DNA from: Treponema sp.
Lineage (GTDB): Bacteria > Spirochaetota > Spirochaetia > Treponematales > Rectinemataceae
Reading direction: 5' to 3'
DNA length: 7,594 nt
NCBI GenBank assembly: GCA_017849315.1
Contig: JAFIHQ010000178.1
Location: 1-7,594 of the forward strand
Shown here: positions 1-6,034 of the stretch, piece after piece
Numbering within the stretch: position 1 is the first letter of the stretch
Layout: every line of letters starts with the position of its first letter
Translations under genes and position numbers: made by a program
The notes under the pieces: model-generated
Told to the model about the DNA's origin: nothing
What the model saw: the letters and a program-made list of their open reading frames with translations, nothing else
Databases searched by the model: none

Positions 1-2427
1 CACCTCGTCCGGAGTGTAACCAAGCCAGGAAAGCAGGCTAAAGTCTGGATCGTTATATTCACTTTCGCTTACGCCCAGATTGGATAGGATCTCTGTACCA
101 AGCACGCCAGGCGCAAAACAGTTCTCCAGAGAAAAGGCGTTTTTAACGGCGGTCTCCACTTTTGCTATAGCCTCTTCGGGCAGGCCGCGTTCCCGTAGCG
201 AGGCAAGCGATACACCAGGCGCTCCTTCCAGAGTTTGATGTCCAAGGGCATACGCCAGAATTGCGTCGATTTCTTCTTGTGTATAATTGAGCGCCTTTAG
301 GGCTGGCGGCACACTCGAATTGATGATCTTAAAATAGCCGCCGCCGGCCAGTTTTTTGAATTTGACGAGGGCATAGTCTGGTTCGATGCCAGTCGTATCG
401 CAGTCCATAAGGAGACCGATCGTTCCTGTAGGCGCTATGGCTGTGACCTGAGCATTGCGATATCCATATTTCTGTCCCAAATCCAAGGCCTGATCCCAGG
501 ATTCGCGCGCCGCCGCAATCAGGTTTGCAGGGCATGCCCATTCCTTAAGACCGTTCGGCGTTATCGTGAGCCCTTCATACTCTTCTGGTTTGCTGTCGTA
601 GGCAGCGCGCCTGTGGTTGCGTATGACTTTGAGCATTGTGGCCTTGTTGGCTTCGTATCGCGCAAACGTCCCCCATGCTTGCGCCATTCGGGCAGATTGG
701 GCATACGCCTCGCCTGTCAAAATGGCGGAAAGTGCGGCGGCGACGGCTCTGCCTTCGTCCGAATCGTAGGCAAGGCCCATGACCATGAGCAGGCTCCCAA
801 GGTTAGCATAACCCAAACCCAGAGTGCGGTAGTCGTAGCTTCGGCGTGCAATCTCCTGCGAGGGGAACTGAGCCATTACCACGGAAATCTCGAGCACGGT
901 TGTCCAAAGTCGTATGGCATGGCGATAGGATTCATCGTCGAAAATGCCAGTTTCATTGTTAAAGAAGGCAAGCAGGTTGAGCGAGGCCAGGTTACACGCA
1001 GTGTCGTCCAGGAACATGTATTCCGAGCAGGGATTGGAGGCGCGGATTTCGCCATCAGCAAGGCAGGTGTGCCACTCGTTTATCGTGCTATGGTACTGAA
1101 GCCCAGGATCTGCGCACTGCCATGCCGCGTGAGCTATCTCGTCCCAGAGTTTGCGCGCTTTTACGATCCTCATGGTTCGTCCTGTGGTGCGGGCCTTGAG
1201 TTCCCAGTCGGCGTTGTCGATTACAGCCTTCATGAACTGATTTGTTACGCGCACGGAATTATTCGAAGACTGCCCGGAAACAGTGTTGTATGCTTCGCCT
1301 TCCCAATTGGTGTCGTACAAGGGCGTAGGGAGTGCTTCTCCATTTTGATAATACATAAGGAGTTGCTGATGTATCCATGAGGAAGGGACGCCAGCGTTGA
1401 GTGCATCTTTGACACAGTTCCGCAGTGCGCGGTTTTGCTCCAGAGAGAAAGCCGAGTCCTTGTCCAGGCCGGAAGCCTGCACCGCATCCTTCATTTTCTC
1501 GGAGTAGTACTTCAAAATCGAACTACCAGCCGCAAGGCACGCTACCTTGTACTCTTCCTCGGTTTTCCAGTTGACGTAGGTTTCAATGTCGGGATGGTCT
1601 GCATCCAAAATGACCATCTTTGCGGCTCTGCGCGTTGTTCCGCCCGACTTGATAGCGGAAGCCGAACGGTCAGCGATTTTAAGGAAAGAGAGAAGGCCGG
1701 AGGACACGCCGCCGCCGGACAACTTCTCGTTTGCAGCCCTAATCTTGGAAAAGTTCGAACCTGTGCCAGAACCGTACTTGAAAAGCCTTGCCTCTCTCGT
1801 AATGAGGTCCATGATGCCGCCCTCGTTCACGAGGTCGTCCTCAATATCCAGAATAAAACAGGCGTGAGGCTGCGGCCGCTCGTAGGCTGATTCCGACTTC
1901 CTTACCCGATTGGTTATTGGGTCCACATAGTAGTGGCCTTGGGCTGGGCCTTCTATACCATAGACCGCGTGCAAACCTGTATTGAACCACTGAGGACTGT
2001 TGGGAGCCGCAATCTGGTGTGCCAACATATAGAGAAGCTCATCGTAGAAAGCCTTTTTGTCCTCTTCGCTGTCGAAGTAACCGGCCTTTTCTCCCCAAAG
2101 ACACCAGGTGTAGGCGAGCCTGTGAAAAACCTGCCTTGCATCATTTTCGGAACTCGCGTTATCGCTTTCGACACTGCAGATCGTTTGATCTTGGGGGACG
2201 AATTTCTTCCAGATCTGCGCCGTCTCCGCAGTAAGGCCAGCCTTGCGGAAGTACTTTTGGGCAATGATATCGGTAGCGATCTGGCTCCAGAACGAAGGAA
2301 CAATAACCCCGTCCATGTAGAAGACAGCCTTACCGTCAGGGTTGCGGATTTCGCTTGTCCGTTTTTCCCAGACTATCCCTTCGTATGGGCCTTTAGCAGC
2401 TTTGGTGAATTTGCGTTCAAATTTCAT
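1..2427 (-). CDS. nrdJ: Adenosylcobalamin-dependent (class II) ribonucleotide reductase, 3' end beyond window
   Basis: Reduces ribonucleotides to deoxyribonucleotides in the cytoplasm, using a cobalamin-generated thiyl radical and so independent of oxygen. The frame is open from ATG at 2427 to position 1, giving 809 codons without a stop; the C-terminus lies outside the window. Seen: Cys190 in HACFIL (first redox Cys), the SGGTTRRAAK stretch near 261-270 followed by DADHPD, the active-site signature NPCSE at 465-469 (Asn, radical Cys467, Glu), Cys478 in ACNLASLNL (second redox Cys), and PTGTIG at 666-671 followed by GIEP. The length and N-terminus (VPSFWSQ..A.DI...KYFRK) fit the large monomer-type NrdJ rather than NrdA/NrdE, and no nrdB neighbour is seen. 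The start is supported by GGAGG at 2433-2437, 5 nt upstream. No intein or frameshift was noticed. Two NrdR-box-like sites lie just upstream. The class II assignment is by overall resemblance and is fairly secure. Confidence 0.93.
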   Translation of the reverse strand, partial: MKFERKFTKAAKGPYEGIVWEKRTSEIRNPDGKAVFYMDGVIVPSFWSQIATDIIAQKYFRKAGLTAETAQIWKKFVPQDQTICSVESDNASSENDARQVFHRLAYTWCLWGEKAGYFDSEEDKKAFYDELLYMLAHQIAAPNSPQWFNTGLHAVYGIEGPAQGHYYVDPITNRVRKSESAYERPQPHACFILDIEDDLVNEGGIMDLITREARLFKYGSGTGSNFSKIRAANEKLSGGGVSSGLLSFLKIADRSASAIKSGGTTRRAAKMVILDADHPDIETYVNWKTEEEYKVACLAAGSSILKYYSEKMKDAVQASGLDKDSAFSLEQNRALRNCVKDALNAGVPSSWIHQQLLMYYQNGEALPTPLYDTNWEGEAYNTVSGQSSNNSVRVTNQFMKAVIDNADWELKARTTGRTMRIVKARKLWDEIAHAAWQCADPGLQYHSTINEWHTCLADGEIRASNPCSEYMFLDDTACNLASLNLLAFFNNETGIFDDESYRHAIRLWTTVLEISVVMAQFPSQEIARRSYDYRTLGLGYANLGSLLMVMGLAYDSDEGRAVAAALSAILTGEAYAQSARMAQAWGTFARYEANKATMLKVIRNHRRAAYDSKPEEYEGLTITPNGLKEWACPANLIAAARESWDQALDLGQKYGYRNAQVTAIAPTGTIGLLMDCDTTGIEPDYALVKFKKLAGGGYFKIINSSVPPALKALNYTQEEIDAILAYALGHQTLEGAPGVSLASLRERGLPEEAIAKVETAVKNAFSLENCFAPGVLGTEILSNLGVSESEYNDPDFSLLSWLGYTPDEV

Positions 2428-2440
2428 TACATCCTCCAGA

Positions 2441-2488
2441 CCACTACCTATTATGACTATGTTGATTCGGGACTACAATCTATAGTGG
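2441..2488. promoter_or_regulatory. Tandem NrdR-box-like operators upstream of nrdJ
   Basis: Two 16-bp sites resemble the established NrdR-box consensus acaCwAtATaTwgtgt. The distal site at 2473-2488 (CTACAATCTATAGTGG) matches 12 of 16 positions and the proximal site at 2441-2456 (CCACTACCTATTATGA) matches 11 of 16. Both keep the invariant core C4, A6, T9 and T11. Their starts are 32 bp apart with a 16-bp gap, the three-helical-turn spacing typical of NrdR box pairs. The proximal site ends 13 bp from the nrdJ start codon and nearly touches its ribosome-binding site. NrdR is an ATP/dATP-sensing repressor of ribonucleotide reductase genes; its gene is not in the window. Confidence 0.68.
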
Positions 2489-2509
2489 TGTCATCCTACT
2501 TCCCTAGAA

Positions 2510-2538
2510 TGTATAAACGAATTCCTGCACCTACGCAA
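2510..2538 (-). promoter_or_regulatory. Candidate sigma-70 promoter for nrdJ
   Basis: On the minus strand, TTGCGT (2533-2538) and TATACA (2510-2515) are separated by 17 bp. They match the -35 and -10 consensus at 3 and 4 of 6 positions. Transcription would start near 2503, placing both NrdR-like sites just downstream of the start point, where a bound repressor could block RNA polymerase. The -35 is weak, and a second -10-like TATAGA lies inside the distal NrdR-like site without a good -35, so the exact promoter is uncertain. Confidence 0.4.
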
Positions 2539-2644
2539 GAGCAAATCCAAAGAAAAACCGCAAAAAGATACAAATCCCAATGGGCTTCAATTTCACTTTG
2601 CAAGATTTCTGTCCTGAAACCTGCTTCATAGGAGTCCCCTTTTC

Positions 2645-2659
2645 ATGATATATATATGA
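2645..2659 (+). other. Possible four-codon leader ORF coupled to the amidase start
   Basis: AGGAG at 2630-2634 is 10 nt before ATG at 2645, which opens a tiny frame (Met-Ile-Tyr-Ile-stop) whose TGA at 2657-2659 overlaps the amidase ATG as ATGA. The amidase ATG itself is 21 nt from that AGGAG, too far for direct use. Translational coupling through this mini-ORF would explain initiation at 2656. Alternatively, TG-A-TATATA (2646-2654) is an extended -10-like element whose start point near 2661 would give an almost leaderless message starting at GTG 2662. Sequence alone does not choose between them. Confidence 0.3.
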
Positions 2660-3699
2660 CTGTGAGGAGAAAGAGATTCCTGTCTTGGCCGAGGGCACTG
2701 GTAGTGCTCGCACTGTCTGTCACCGGTTTTCTTGTTGCCCCCAACGCGTGGGCGGCAGACTCAATCTCGATGTTGGAATTCACGCAAAGCATTAAGGCAC
2801 AATTGTCTTATGATCCTCTCACGCAGACAGGCTACCTGTCTAAGGAAGACCGATTTGTTTTGTTTTCAGTGGGTGCGCCTTTTATCGCCCTTAACTGGAC
2901 AGAACTCAAGAAGGTTGGCGCTCCTAGGTTGGAGGATGGCGCGCTCGTTGTCCCTGCCGATTTCATAAGAGAGGCACAAGGGTTTCTGAATGGTAAGTCG
3001 ACCAATAAACCGACCAACTATGCCATTGCGGCGATCCTCGTCGATCCCGGACACGGTGGCAAGGATACAGGAGCCATCGCCGATCTGGACTCAGGGCGTC
3101 TTTTAGAAAAGGATATTACACTCGAGGTTTCCAAACGTGTGGTCCAACTTCTCAAAGAGCGGTATCCGGATCGCAAAATCATGCTTACCCGTGATGACGA
3201 CAGCTATCCCACACTGGAAGACCGTGTCAACATGGCCAACTCAACCGCTTTAAAGCCTGATGAAGCAATAATTTATGTCTCTATACATGCGAATGCTTCG
3301 TTCAACAAGAATGCAAAAGGGTTTGAAGTATGGTATCTCAATCCGGAGTATCGTAGAACGGTGGTGGACGCCAATACGGTAAAGGAAAAGGGCGATGACA
3401 TAGCGCCCATTCTCAATGCAATGCTGGAAGAGGAGTTTACGACCGAGAGCATCATCCTTGCACGCAACGTATACGATAGGCTTTCTGCAGCGGTAGGCAA
3501 GCAGAGCCCAGGCCGTGGGATTCGAGCAGAAGAATGGTTTGTCGTGCGCAACGCAAAAATGCCTTCTATCCTCATCGAAATGGGCTTTATAACGAATCCC
3601 GAAGAAGGCCAGCTTTTGTCCCAGTCTGGGTACTTGAGAAAGATTGGGGATGCAATTTACAATGGCATAGTGGATTTTATAGCGTATTTTGAAAGGTGA
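2656..3699 (+). CDS. Exported zinc N-acetylmuramoyl-L-alanine amidase (Amidase_3 family)
   Basis: Cleaves the amide bond between N-acetylmuramic acid and L-Ala of peptidoglycan in the periplasm, with roles in cell separation and wall turnover. The 347-aa product has a classic signal peptide: basic n-region (RRKR at 4-7), hydrophobic core at 14-28, and a probable signal peptidase I site after AWA (31-33). Residues 37-112 form a separate N-terminal region resembling a copper-amine-oxidase-N/stalk-like domain (weak call). Residues 125-345 are the Amidase_3 catalytic domain: His133 in DPGHGG, Glu151 in LLEKD and His211 in SIHANAS are the expected zinc ligands, and Glu308 in LIEMGF is the expected catalytic acid. 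All are present. The start is ATG at 2656, but it lacks a well-spaced Shine-Dalgarno; GTG at 2662 is an in-frame alternative that keeps the signal peptide. The next gene begins 6 bp after the stop, so the two are probably co-transcribed. Confidence 0.93.
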   Translation: MTVRRKRFLSWPRALVVLALSVTGFLVAPNAWAADSISMLEFTQSIKAQLSYDPLTQTGYLSKEDRFVLFSVGAPFIALNWTELKKVGAPRLEDGALVVPADFIREAQGFLNGKSTNKPTNYAIAAILVDPGHGGKDTGAIADLDSGRLLEKDITLEVSKRVVQLLKERYPDRKIMLTRDDDSYPTLEDRVNMANSTALKPDEAIIYVSIHANASFNKNAKGFEVWYLNPEYRRTVVDANTVKEKGDDIAPILNAMLEEEFTTESIILARNVYDRLSAAVGKQSPGRGIRAEEWFVVRNAKMPSILIEMGFITNPEEGQLLSQSGYLRKIGDAIYNGIVDFIAYFER

Positions 3700-3705
3700 T
3701 AGGCT

Positions 3706-4173
3706 TTGAATTTTGCATCGACTTTGTCATGGCTAAAGGAAAATTCCGAAATCAAGATTTTCCACTTTGTTCTGGCGGTGATACTTCTAGTACTTTTCCT
3801 CTTTGGTACAGGTTTTGACGGCAACAAGGCAGCTCTCTACTTTGCCAATGCAAGGATAAACGCGCTTTCTTTGGAAAAGCGGGACATGGCCCTGAACGGC
3901 AGTGTCGAGTCCCGTGCCCGCAAGGTGGTGGAAACGGAAGTCTTGGGTCCAATGGAAAAAGGCAGGGTTCCCTTGTTTCCCCGGCTGAGCAGTGTGCAGA
4001 CCGTCATGAAAAGGGGCGGTAAGCTGTACATCAATGTAAATGTGCCCGACCTTGCAGACACTCAAGTCTCCTATACACTTGTGAACGCCGCTATGAAAAA
4101 GGCTATTGCCAGGAATCTTTGGTTTGCAGGCCAAGTGGTAATTTTTATTAACGGCAAAATGGTCCAGCATTGA
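3706..4173 (+). CDS. Membrane-anchored protein with GerMN-like domain
   Basis: A 155-aa protein: short polar N-terminus (1-17), one hydrophobic transmembrane segment at about 18-36, then an extracytoplasmic domain. The stretch ETEVLGPMEKGR followed by PLFPRLSSVQTV, a hydrophobic strand (KLYINVNVP), and a C-terminal VVIFINGK matches the GerMN pattern (LL.GP...G, then valine-rich strands, ending in V.i.idG). GerMN occurs in sporulation and germination proteins and in many envelope proteins of non-sporulating bacteria, often beside Amidase_3 enzymes. Its biochemical function is not settled; a role in the envelope alongside the amidase is inferred. The start is TTG at 3706, with GAAAGG (3691-3696) 9 nt upstream, lying inside the end of the amidase gene; the gap to the amidase stop is 6 bp, which indicates an operon. 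The TTG start is unusual but no in-frame ATG precedes the transmembrane segment. Confidence 0.72.
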   Translation: MNFASTLSWLKENSEIKIFHFVLAVILLVLFLFGTGFDGNKAALYFANARINALSLEKRDMALNGSVESRARKVVETEVLGPMEKGRVPLFPRLSSVQTVMKRGGKLYINVNVPDLADTQVSYTLVNAAMKKAIARNLWFAGQVVIFINGKMVQH

Positions 4174-4181
4174 GAATTCAT

Positions 4182-4189
4182 GCTATACT
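4182..4189 (+). promoter_or_regulatory. Extended -10 promoter giving a probable leaderless RelA/SpoT-TPR transcript
   Basis: The 22-bp gap between genes contains an extended -10 of the form TG (4181-4182), C, TATACT (4184-4189; 5 of 6 to TATAAT). No good -35 lies 16-18 bp upstream, which extended -10 promoters can do without. The seventh base after the -10 is 4196, the A of the start codon. No Shine-Dalgarno precedes the ATG. Together this suggests transcription starts at or next to the ATG, in addition to any read-through from the amidase operon. Confidence 0.5.
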
Positions 4190-4195
4190 TTTTCT

Positions 4196-5509
4196 ATGAC
4201 CTCCATTGATACCGAACAGTCGATACTTCTGATACCTGACAAAGCCAAATTGGCAATGCAATATGAGATGGATAGGCCATCTTACGAAAAGACTCTTGCG
4301 CAATTCCTTTCTAGAGTAGAAAAAGTCCTAAAATCTACGGAACTTAGGCCTACGCTCAAATCTCGAGTCAAGGGCTTTGACTCGTACTACGCCAAAAAAT
4401 TGAGGCTCCTCAAGAAGGCGTGGACGGAGAAAACGCAGCCTCTGCCCGTCAATGATGTCTTGGCAATGCGCATCATCTGCCCATTTTTGGGAGACTTGTC
4501 TATTGCTGAGGCCCTCTTGCGCCAGAATTTCGAGGTGGAAGAGGTAGAAAGGAAAGGCGCAGAGCGGTCTTTTCGAGAATTTGGCTACGAGTCGATTCAT
4601 GTACTCGTTAAGATACCGGAAGACCTTCTTGAGCACTGCAAACATCTGGAGCGCAACGTTATAGAGATTCAGCTTCGAACAATTTTACAGGAAGCATGGG
4701 CGGAGGTGGAACATGAACTTGTCTATAAGGCCGAGTTTACGCCATTTGACGAGCCCATGAAGCGCAAATTGGCTGCGCTCAACGCCAATCTCACCTTGTC
4801 GGACATAATTTTTCAGGAGATTCTGGAATTTCAAACGAAGCTCAACTCCGAGCTTGATTTTAGACGCTCATCTTTTTACAAAAAGATCGAAGAGGTGGCG
4901 GATGGGGTCTCGGGCATGGCGCAACCAGGCCCAGGCACGCAATCTACGAATACGCAATCCTCGGGTACGCTATCTTCGGCCGATGCGGAGCGAATAACGA
5001 AGCTCGATGTGCCGACGTACGATTCCTATGGCCTGGATGGGCTTATGCTGGCTGCGCTTGAAGCGCACAATGCTTCAGATTTTCCCAAGGCCATAGAGAT
5101 TTATACACAGATTATCCAAATACAGCCCGAAAAAGAGATTGCTGCGGTTATCTACAAGCACCGGGGAATGGCATATTTTGCTCAATCCGAATATCGCGAG
5201 GCAATGAACGACTTTAGCTCCTGCATTGAGCTCGATCCGGAATGTTACAAGGCGCTCTATTTCCGTGGCGTCACAAAGATGGTTTTTGGGGATTATAGCG
5301 GCGCGATAGGCGATTTTACCCAGGCGCTTGAGATTTATCCGTATCACTTCTACTCGCGTTATCGACGTGCACAGTGCTATTGGAAGCTGGGCGATCAGGT
5401 TGAGGCAAAGGCGGATTGCGACATAGCTCTGCGCATCGAGCCGGACAACGCCATGGCGAAGCATTTGGCGGGCCAGATAAAAGATAAGATGGCCAGCGAC
5501 TTCTTTTAA
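4196..5509 (+). CDS. RelA/SpoT-type (p)ppGpp synthetase domain fused to TPR repeats
   Basis: A 437-aa soluble protein. Residues 35-215 are a RelA/SpoT nucleotidyltransferase domain of the small-alarmone-synthetase layout: RVKGFDS (57-63) and KK (67-68) as the ATP-binding region, DVLAMR with metal-binding Asp87, GYESIHV (130-136) for substrate binding, and EIQLRT (158-163) with catalytic Glu158, followed by WAEVEHELVYK (168-178). No HD hydrolase domain, TGS or ACT domain is present, so it could make but not degrade (p)ppGpp. The small-synthetase RxKS motif reads RVKG here, a mild deviation. A Ser/Thr/Gln/Gly-rich linker (239-265) is followed by four TPR units at about 284-317, 318-351, 352-385 and 386-419, probably a protein-interaction scaffold. 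The start ATG lacks a Shine-Dalgarno and fits a leaderless message. Synthetase activity is inferred from conserved residues; a nucleotide-binding regulator without activity is possible. Confidence 0.87.
   Translation: MTSIDTEQSILLIPDKAKLAMQYEMDRPSYEKTLAQFLSRVEKVLKSTELRPTLKSRVKGFDSYYAKKLRLLKKAWTEKTQPLPVNDVLAMRIICPFLGDLSIAEALLRQNFEVEEVERKGAERSFREFGYESIHVLVKIPEDLLEHCKHLERNVIEIQLRTILQEAWAEVEHELVYKAEFTPFDEPMKRKLAALNANLTLSDIIFQEILEFQTKLNSELDFRRSSFYKKIEEVADGVSGMAQPGPGTQSTNTQSSGTLSSADAERITKLDVPTYDSYGLDGLMLAALEAHNASDFPKAIEIYTQIIQIQPEKEIAAVIYKHRGMAYFAQSEYREAMNDFSSCIELDPECYKALYFRGVTKMVFGDYSGAIGDFTQALEIYPYHFYSRYRRAQCYWKLGDQVEAKADCDIALRIEPDNAMAKHLAGQIKDKMASDFF
4937..4981 (+). repeat. In-frame 15-bp triplicate in the synthetase-TPR linker
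   Basis: Three consecutive 15-bp units begin at 4937, 4952 and 4967 (starting ACGCAATCT, ACGCAATCC and ACGCTATCT). They encode the pentapeptides TQSTN, TQSSG and TLSSA at residues 248-262. The unit is a multiple of three, so copy-number change would keep the frame. The stretch looks like a flexible linker that grew by tandem duplication. Confidence 0.7.
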
Positions 5510-5510
5510 A

Positions 5511-5643
5511 ACGCTCGATCGAAGCTCCTGGTGTACGGTCCAGCTTCTTGATGTACGGCTCGCGGTGCATGGCCTGCGGTGCCTGACATGAAGTGTCGAG
5601 CGCTCGGTGCCGACACTTCGTGTCTAGCGCTCGGTTCGATGGC
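5511..5643. repeat. Cluster of paired degenerate direct repeats with hairpin
   Basis: Three kinds of short unit each occur twice in sequence: AGCT-start units ending TGTACGG (5523-5541 and 5542-5561), 14-bp GCGGTGC units (5562-5575 and 5576-5589; 11 of 14 identical), and 16-bp GTGTC(G/T)AGCGCTCGGT units (5593-5608 and 5620-5635; 15 of 16 identical). The patch is framed by similar words, CGCTCGATCGA at 5512 and GCGCTCGGTTCGA at 5628. Within it, GACATGAAGTGTCG (5585-5598) pairs with CGACACTTCGTGTC (5611-5624) as a 14-bp stem with one G-T pair and a 12-nt loop. No T-tract directly follows, so it is not a standard terminator. It may be a degenerate intergenic repeat element. Confidence 0.6.
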
Positions 5644-5648
5644 GGATA

Positions 5649-5685
5649 TTGACAAGGGTGTGTTTTTTTTGGTAGTTTTGCCCGG
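5649..5685 (+). promoter_or_regulatory. tRNA-Glu promoter with GC-rich discriminator
   Basis: A perfect -35 TTGACA (5649-5654) is followed after 18 bp by TAGTTT (5673-5678; 3 of 6 to consensus). The predicted start near 5685 leaves a leader of about 25 nt before the tRNA. The spacer holds a run of eight T (5663-5670). The bases between -10 and the start (GCCCGG, 5680-5685) are all G or C, the discriminator type associated with stable-RNA promoters that ppGpp shuts down in bacteria where this has been tested. The weak -10 lowers certainty. Confidence 0.5.
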
Positions 5686-5709
5686 TCATCGCCTGTGGCG
5701 AAGCGACGT

Positions 5710-5781
5710 GTCCCCATCGTCTAGCGGTCAGGACAGCGGGTTTTCATCCCGCCAACAGGGGTTCGATTCCCCTTGGGGATA
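5710..5781 (+). tRNA. tRNA-Glu (anticodon UUC)
   Basis: A full cloverleaf can be drawn. Acceptor GTCCCCA (5710-5716) pairs with TGGGGAT (5774-5780) with one terminal G-U pair; discriminator A at 5781. D stem GTCT/GGAC closes a loop containing GG. Anticodon stem GCGGG/CCCGC carries loop TTTTCAT, with anticodon TTC (UUC in RNA) preceded by U33 and reading GAA/GAG. T stem AGGGG/CCCCT carries TTCGATT. The 3' CCA is not encoded and must be added enzymatically. The body closely resembles other bacterial tRNA-Glu genes. Confidence 0.95.
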
Positions 5782-6034
5782 GTAAAGTCGATTTGGATTA
5801 TTCTAGGGTTGCTCTTCATTTTTGATTTTGAGACGCTTTTCAGTTTTTATCATTTAACTTCTAACTTTTTAATTTAACATCCTATCGCCATGGCTCAAGC
5901 CTGCGTATGGTACGCCCATTGGTGCTATGAAGTTCTCATTTTTATGACTTTTATGGCTCCAAGTTTCTATGACTTCAAGTTTCTTAGTATGAGGCGAACC
6001 AGGTAATGCGTGTAGAAAATTGTGTCAAAGAAGC
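5782..6034. other. AT-rich intergenic region, no gene seen
   Basis: Stops occur in all frames and no ORF has a credible ribosome-binding site. The first part (about 5815-5880) is pyrimidine- and T-rich on the plus strand and could serve tRNA 3' processing or factor-dependent termination, but no hairpin-plus-T terminator was found. A small perfect hairpin GCGTA-TGG-TACGC lies at 5903-5915. Degenerate AAGTTTCT/ATGACTT words occur at 5930-5991. No known RNA family was recognised. Confidence 0.5.
5960..5991. repeat. Short degenerate tandem repeat
   Basis: Two adjacent 16-bp units, CAAGTTTCTATGACTT (5960-5975) and CAAGTTTCTTAGTATG (5976-5991), share their first nine bases. A further weaker copy of the words AAGTT and ATGACTT is at 5930-5950. 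The region is upstream of the DUF72 promoter, so it could be residual repeat expansion or a regulatory array. Chance in AT-rich DNA is not excluded. Confidence 0.35.

Noticed and set aside
2425..2437. ATG-TAA mini-ORF overlapping the nrdJ start
   Set aside because: The upstream ATG directly abuts GGAGG with no spacing, so a ribosome could not initiate there; the ATG ending at 2425 has the proper 5-nt spacing.
613..2631. Long plus-strand ORFs at 613-1380, 1435-1890 and 1933-2631 (up to 255 aa)
   Set aside because: They lie antisense to the nrdJ gene, whose minus-strand frame is open across the whole stretch and carries clear reductase motifs. Their translations show no recognisable domain and are cysteine-, arginine- and serine-rich as expected of shadow frames.
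2428..2655. Cobalamin riboswitch before nrdJ
   Set aside because: A B12-dependent reductase could be under such control, but the minus-strand leader is short and lacks a recognisable B12-box and the surrounding long paired structure. The NrdR-like sites explain regulation better.
4937..4981. CRISPR-like repeat array
   Set aside because: The 15-bp units are directly adjacent with no spacers and lie inside a coding linker; no cas gene is present.
5585..5670. Rho-independent terminator from the 14-bp hairpin plus T8 run
   Set aside because: The stem ends at 5624 and the T-run starts at 5663, almost 40 nt later, with a -35 element between. Geometry does not fit intrinsic termination.
5579..5782. 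Plus-strand ORF of 67 aa and minus-strand ORF at 5316-5717 (133 aa)
   Set aside because: The first runs through the tRNA-Glu gene and the repeat patch; the second overlaps the TPR part of the synthetase gene antisense. Their apparent repeated peptide (RALDT...) is only the translated DNA repeat.
5903..5915. Hairpin GCGTA-TGG-TACGC as a riboswitch or small RNA
   Set aside because: A 5-bp stem with a 3-nt loop is short, has no conserved context that I recognise, and has no associated promoter or terminator.
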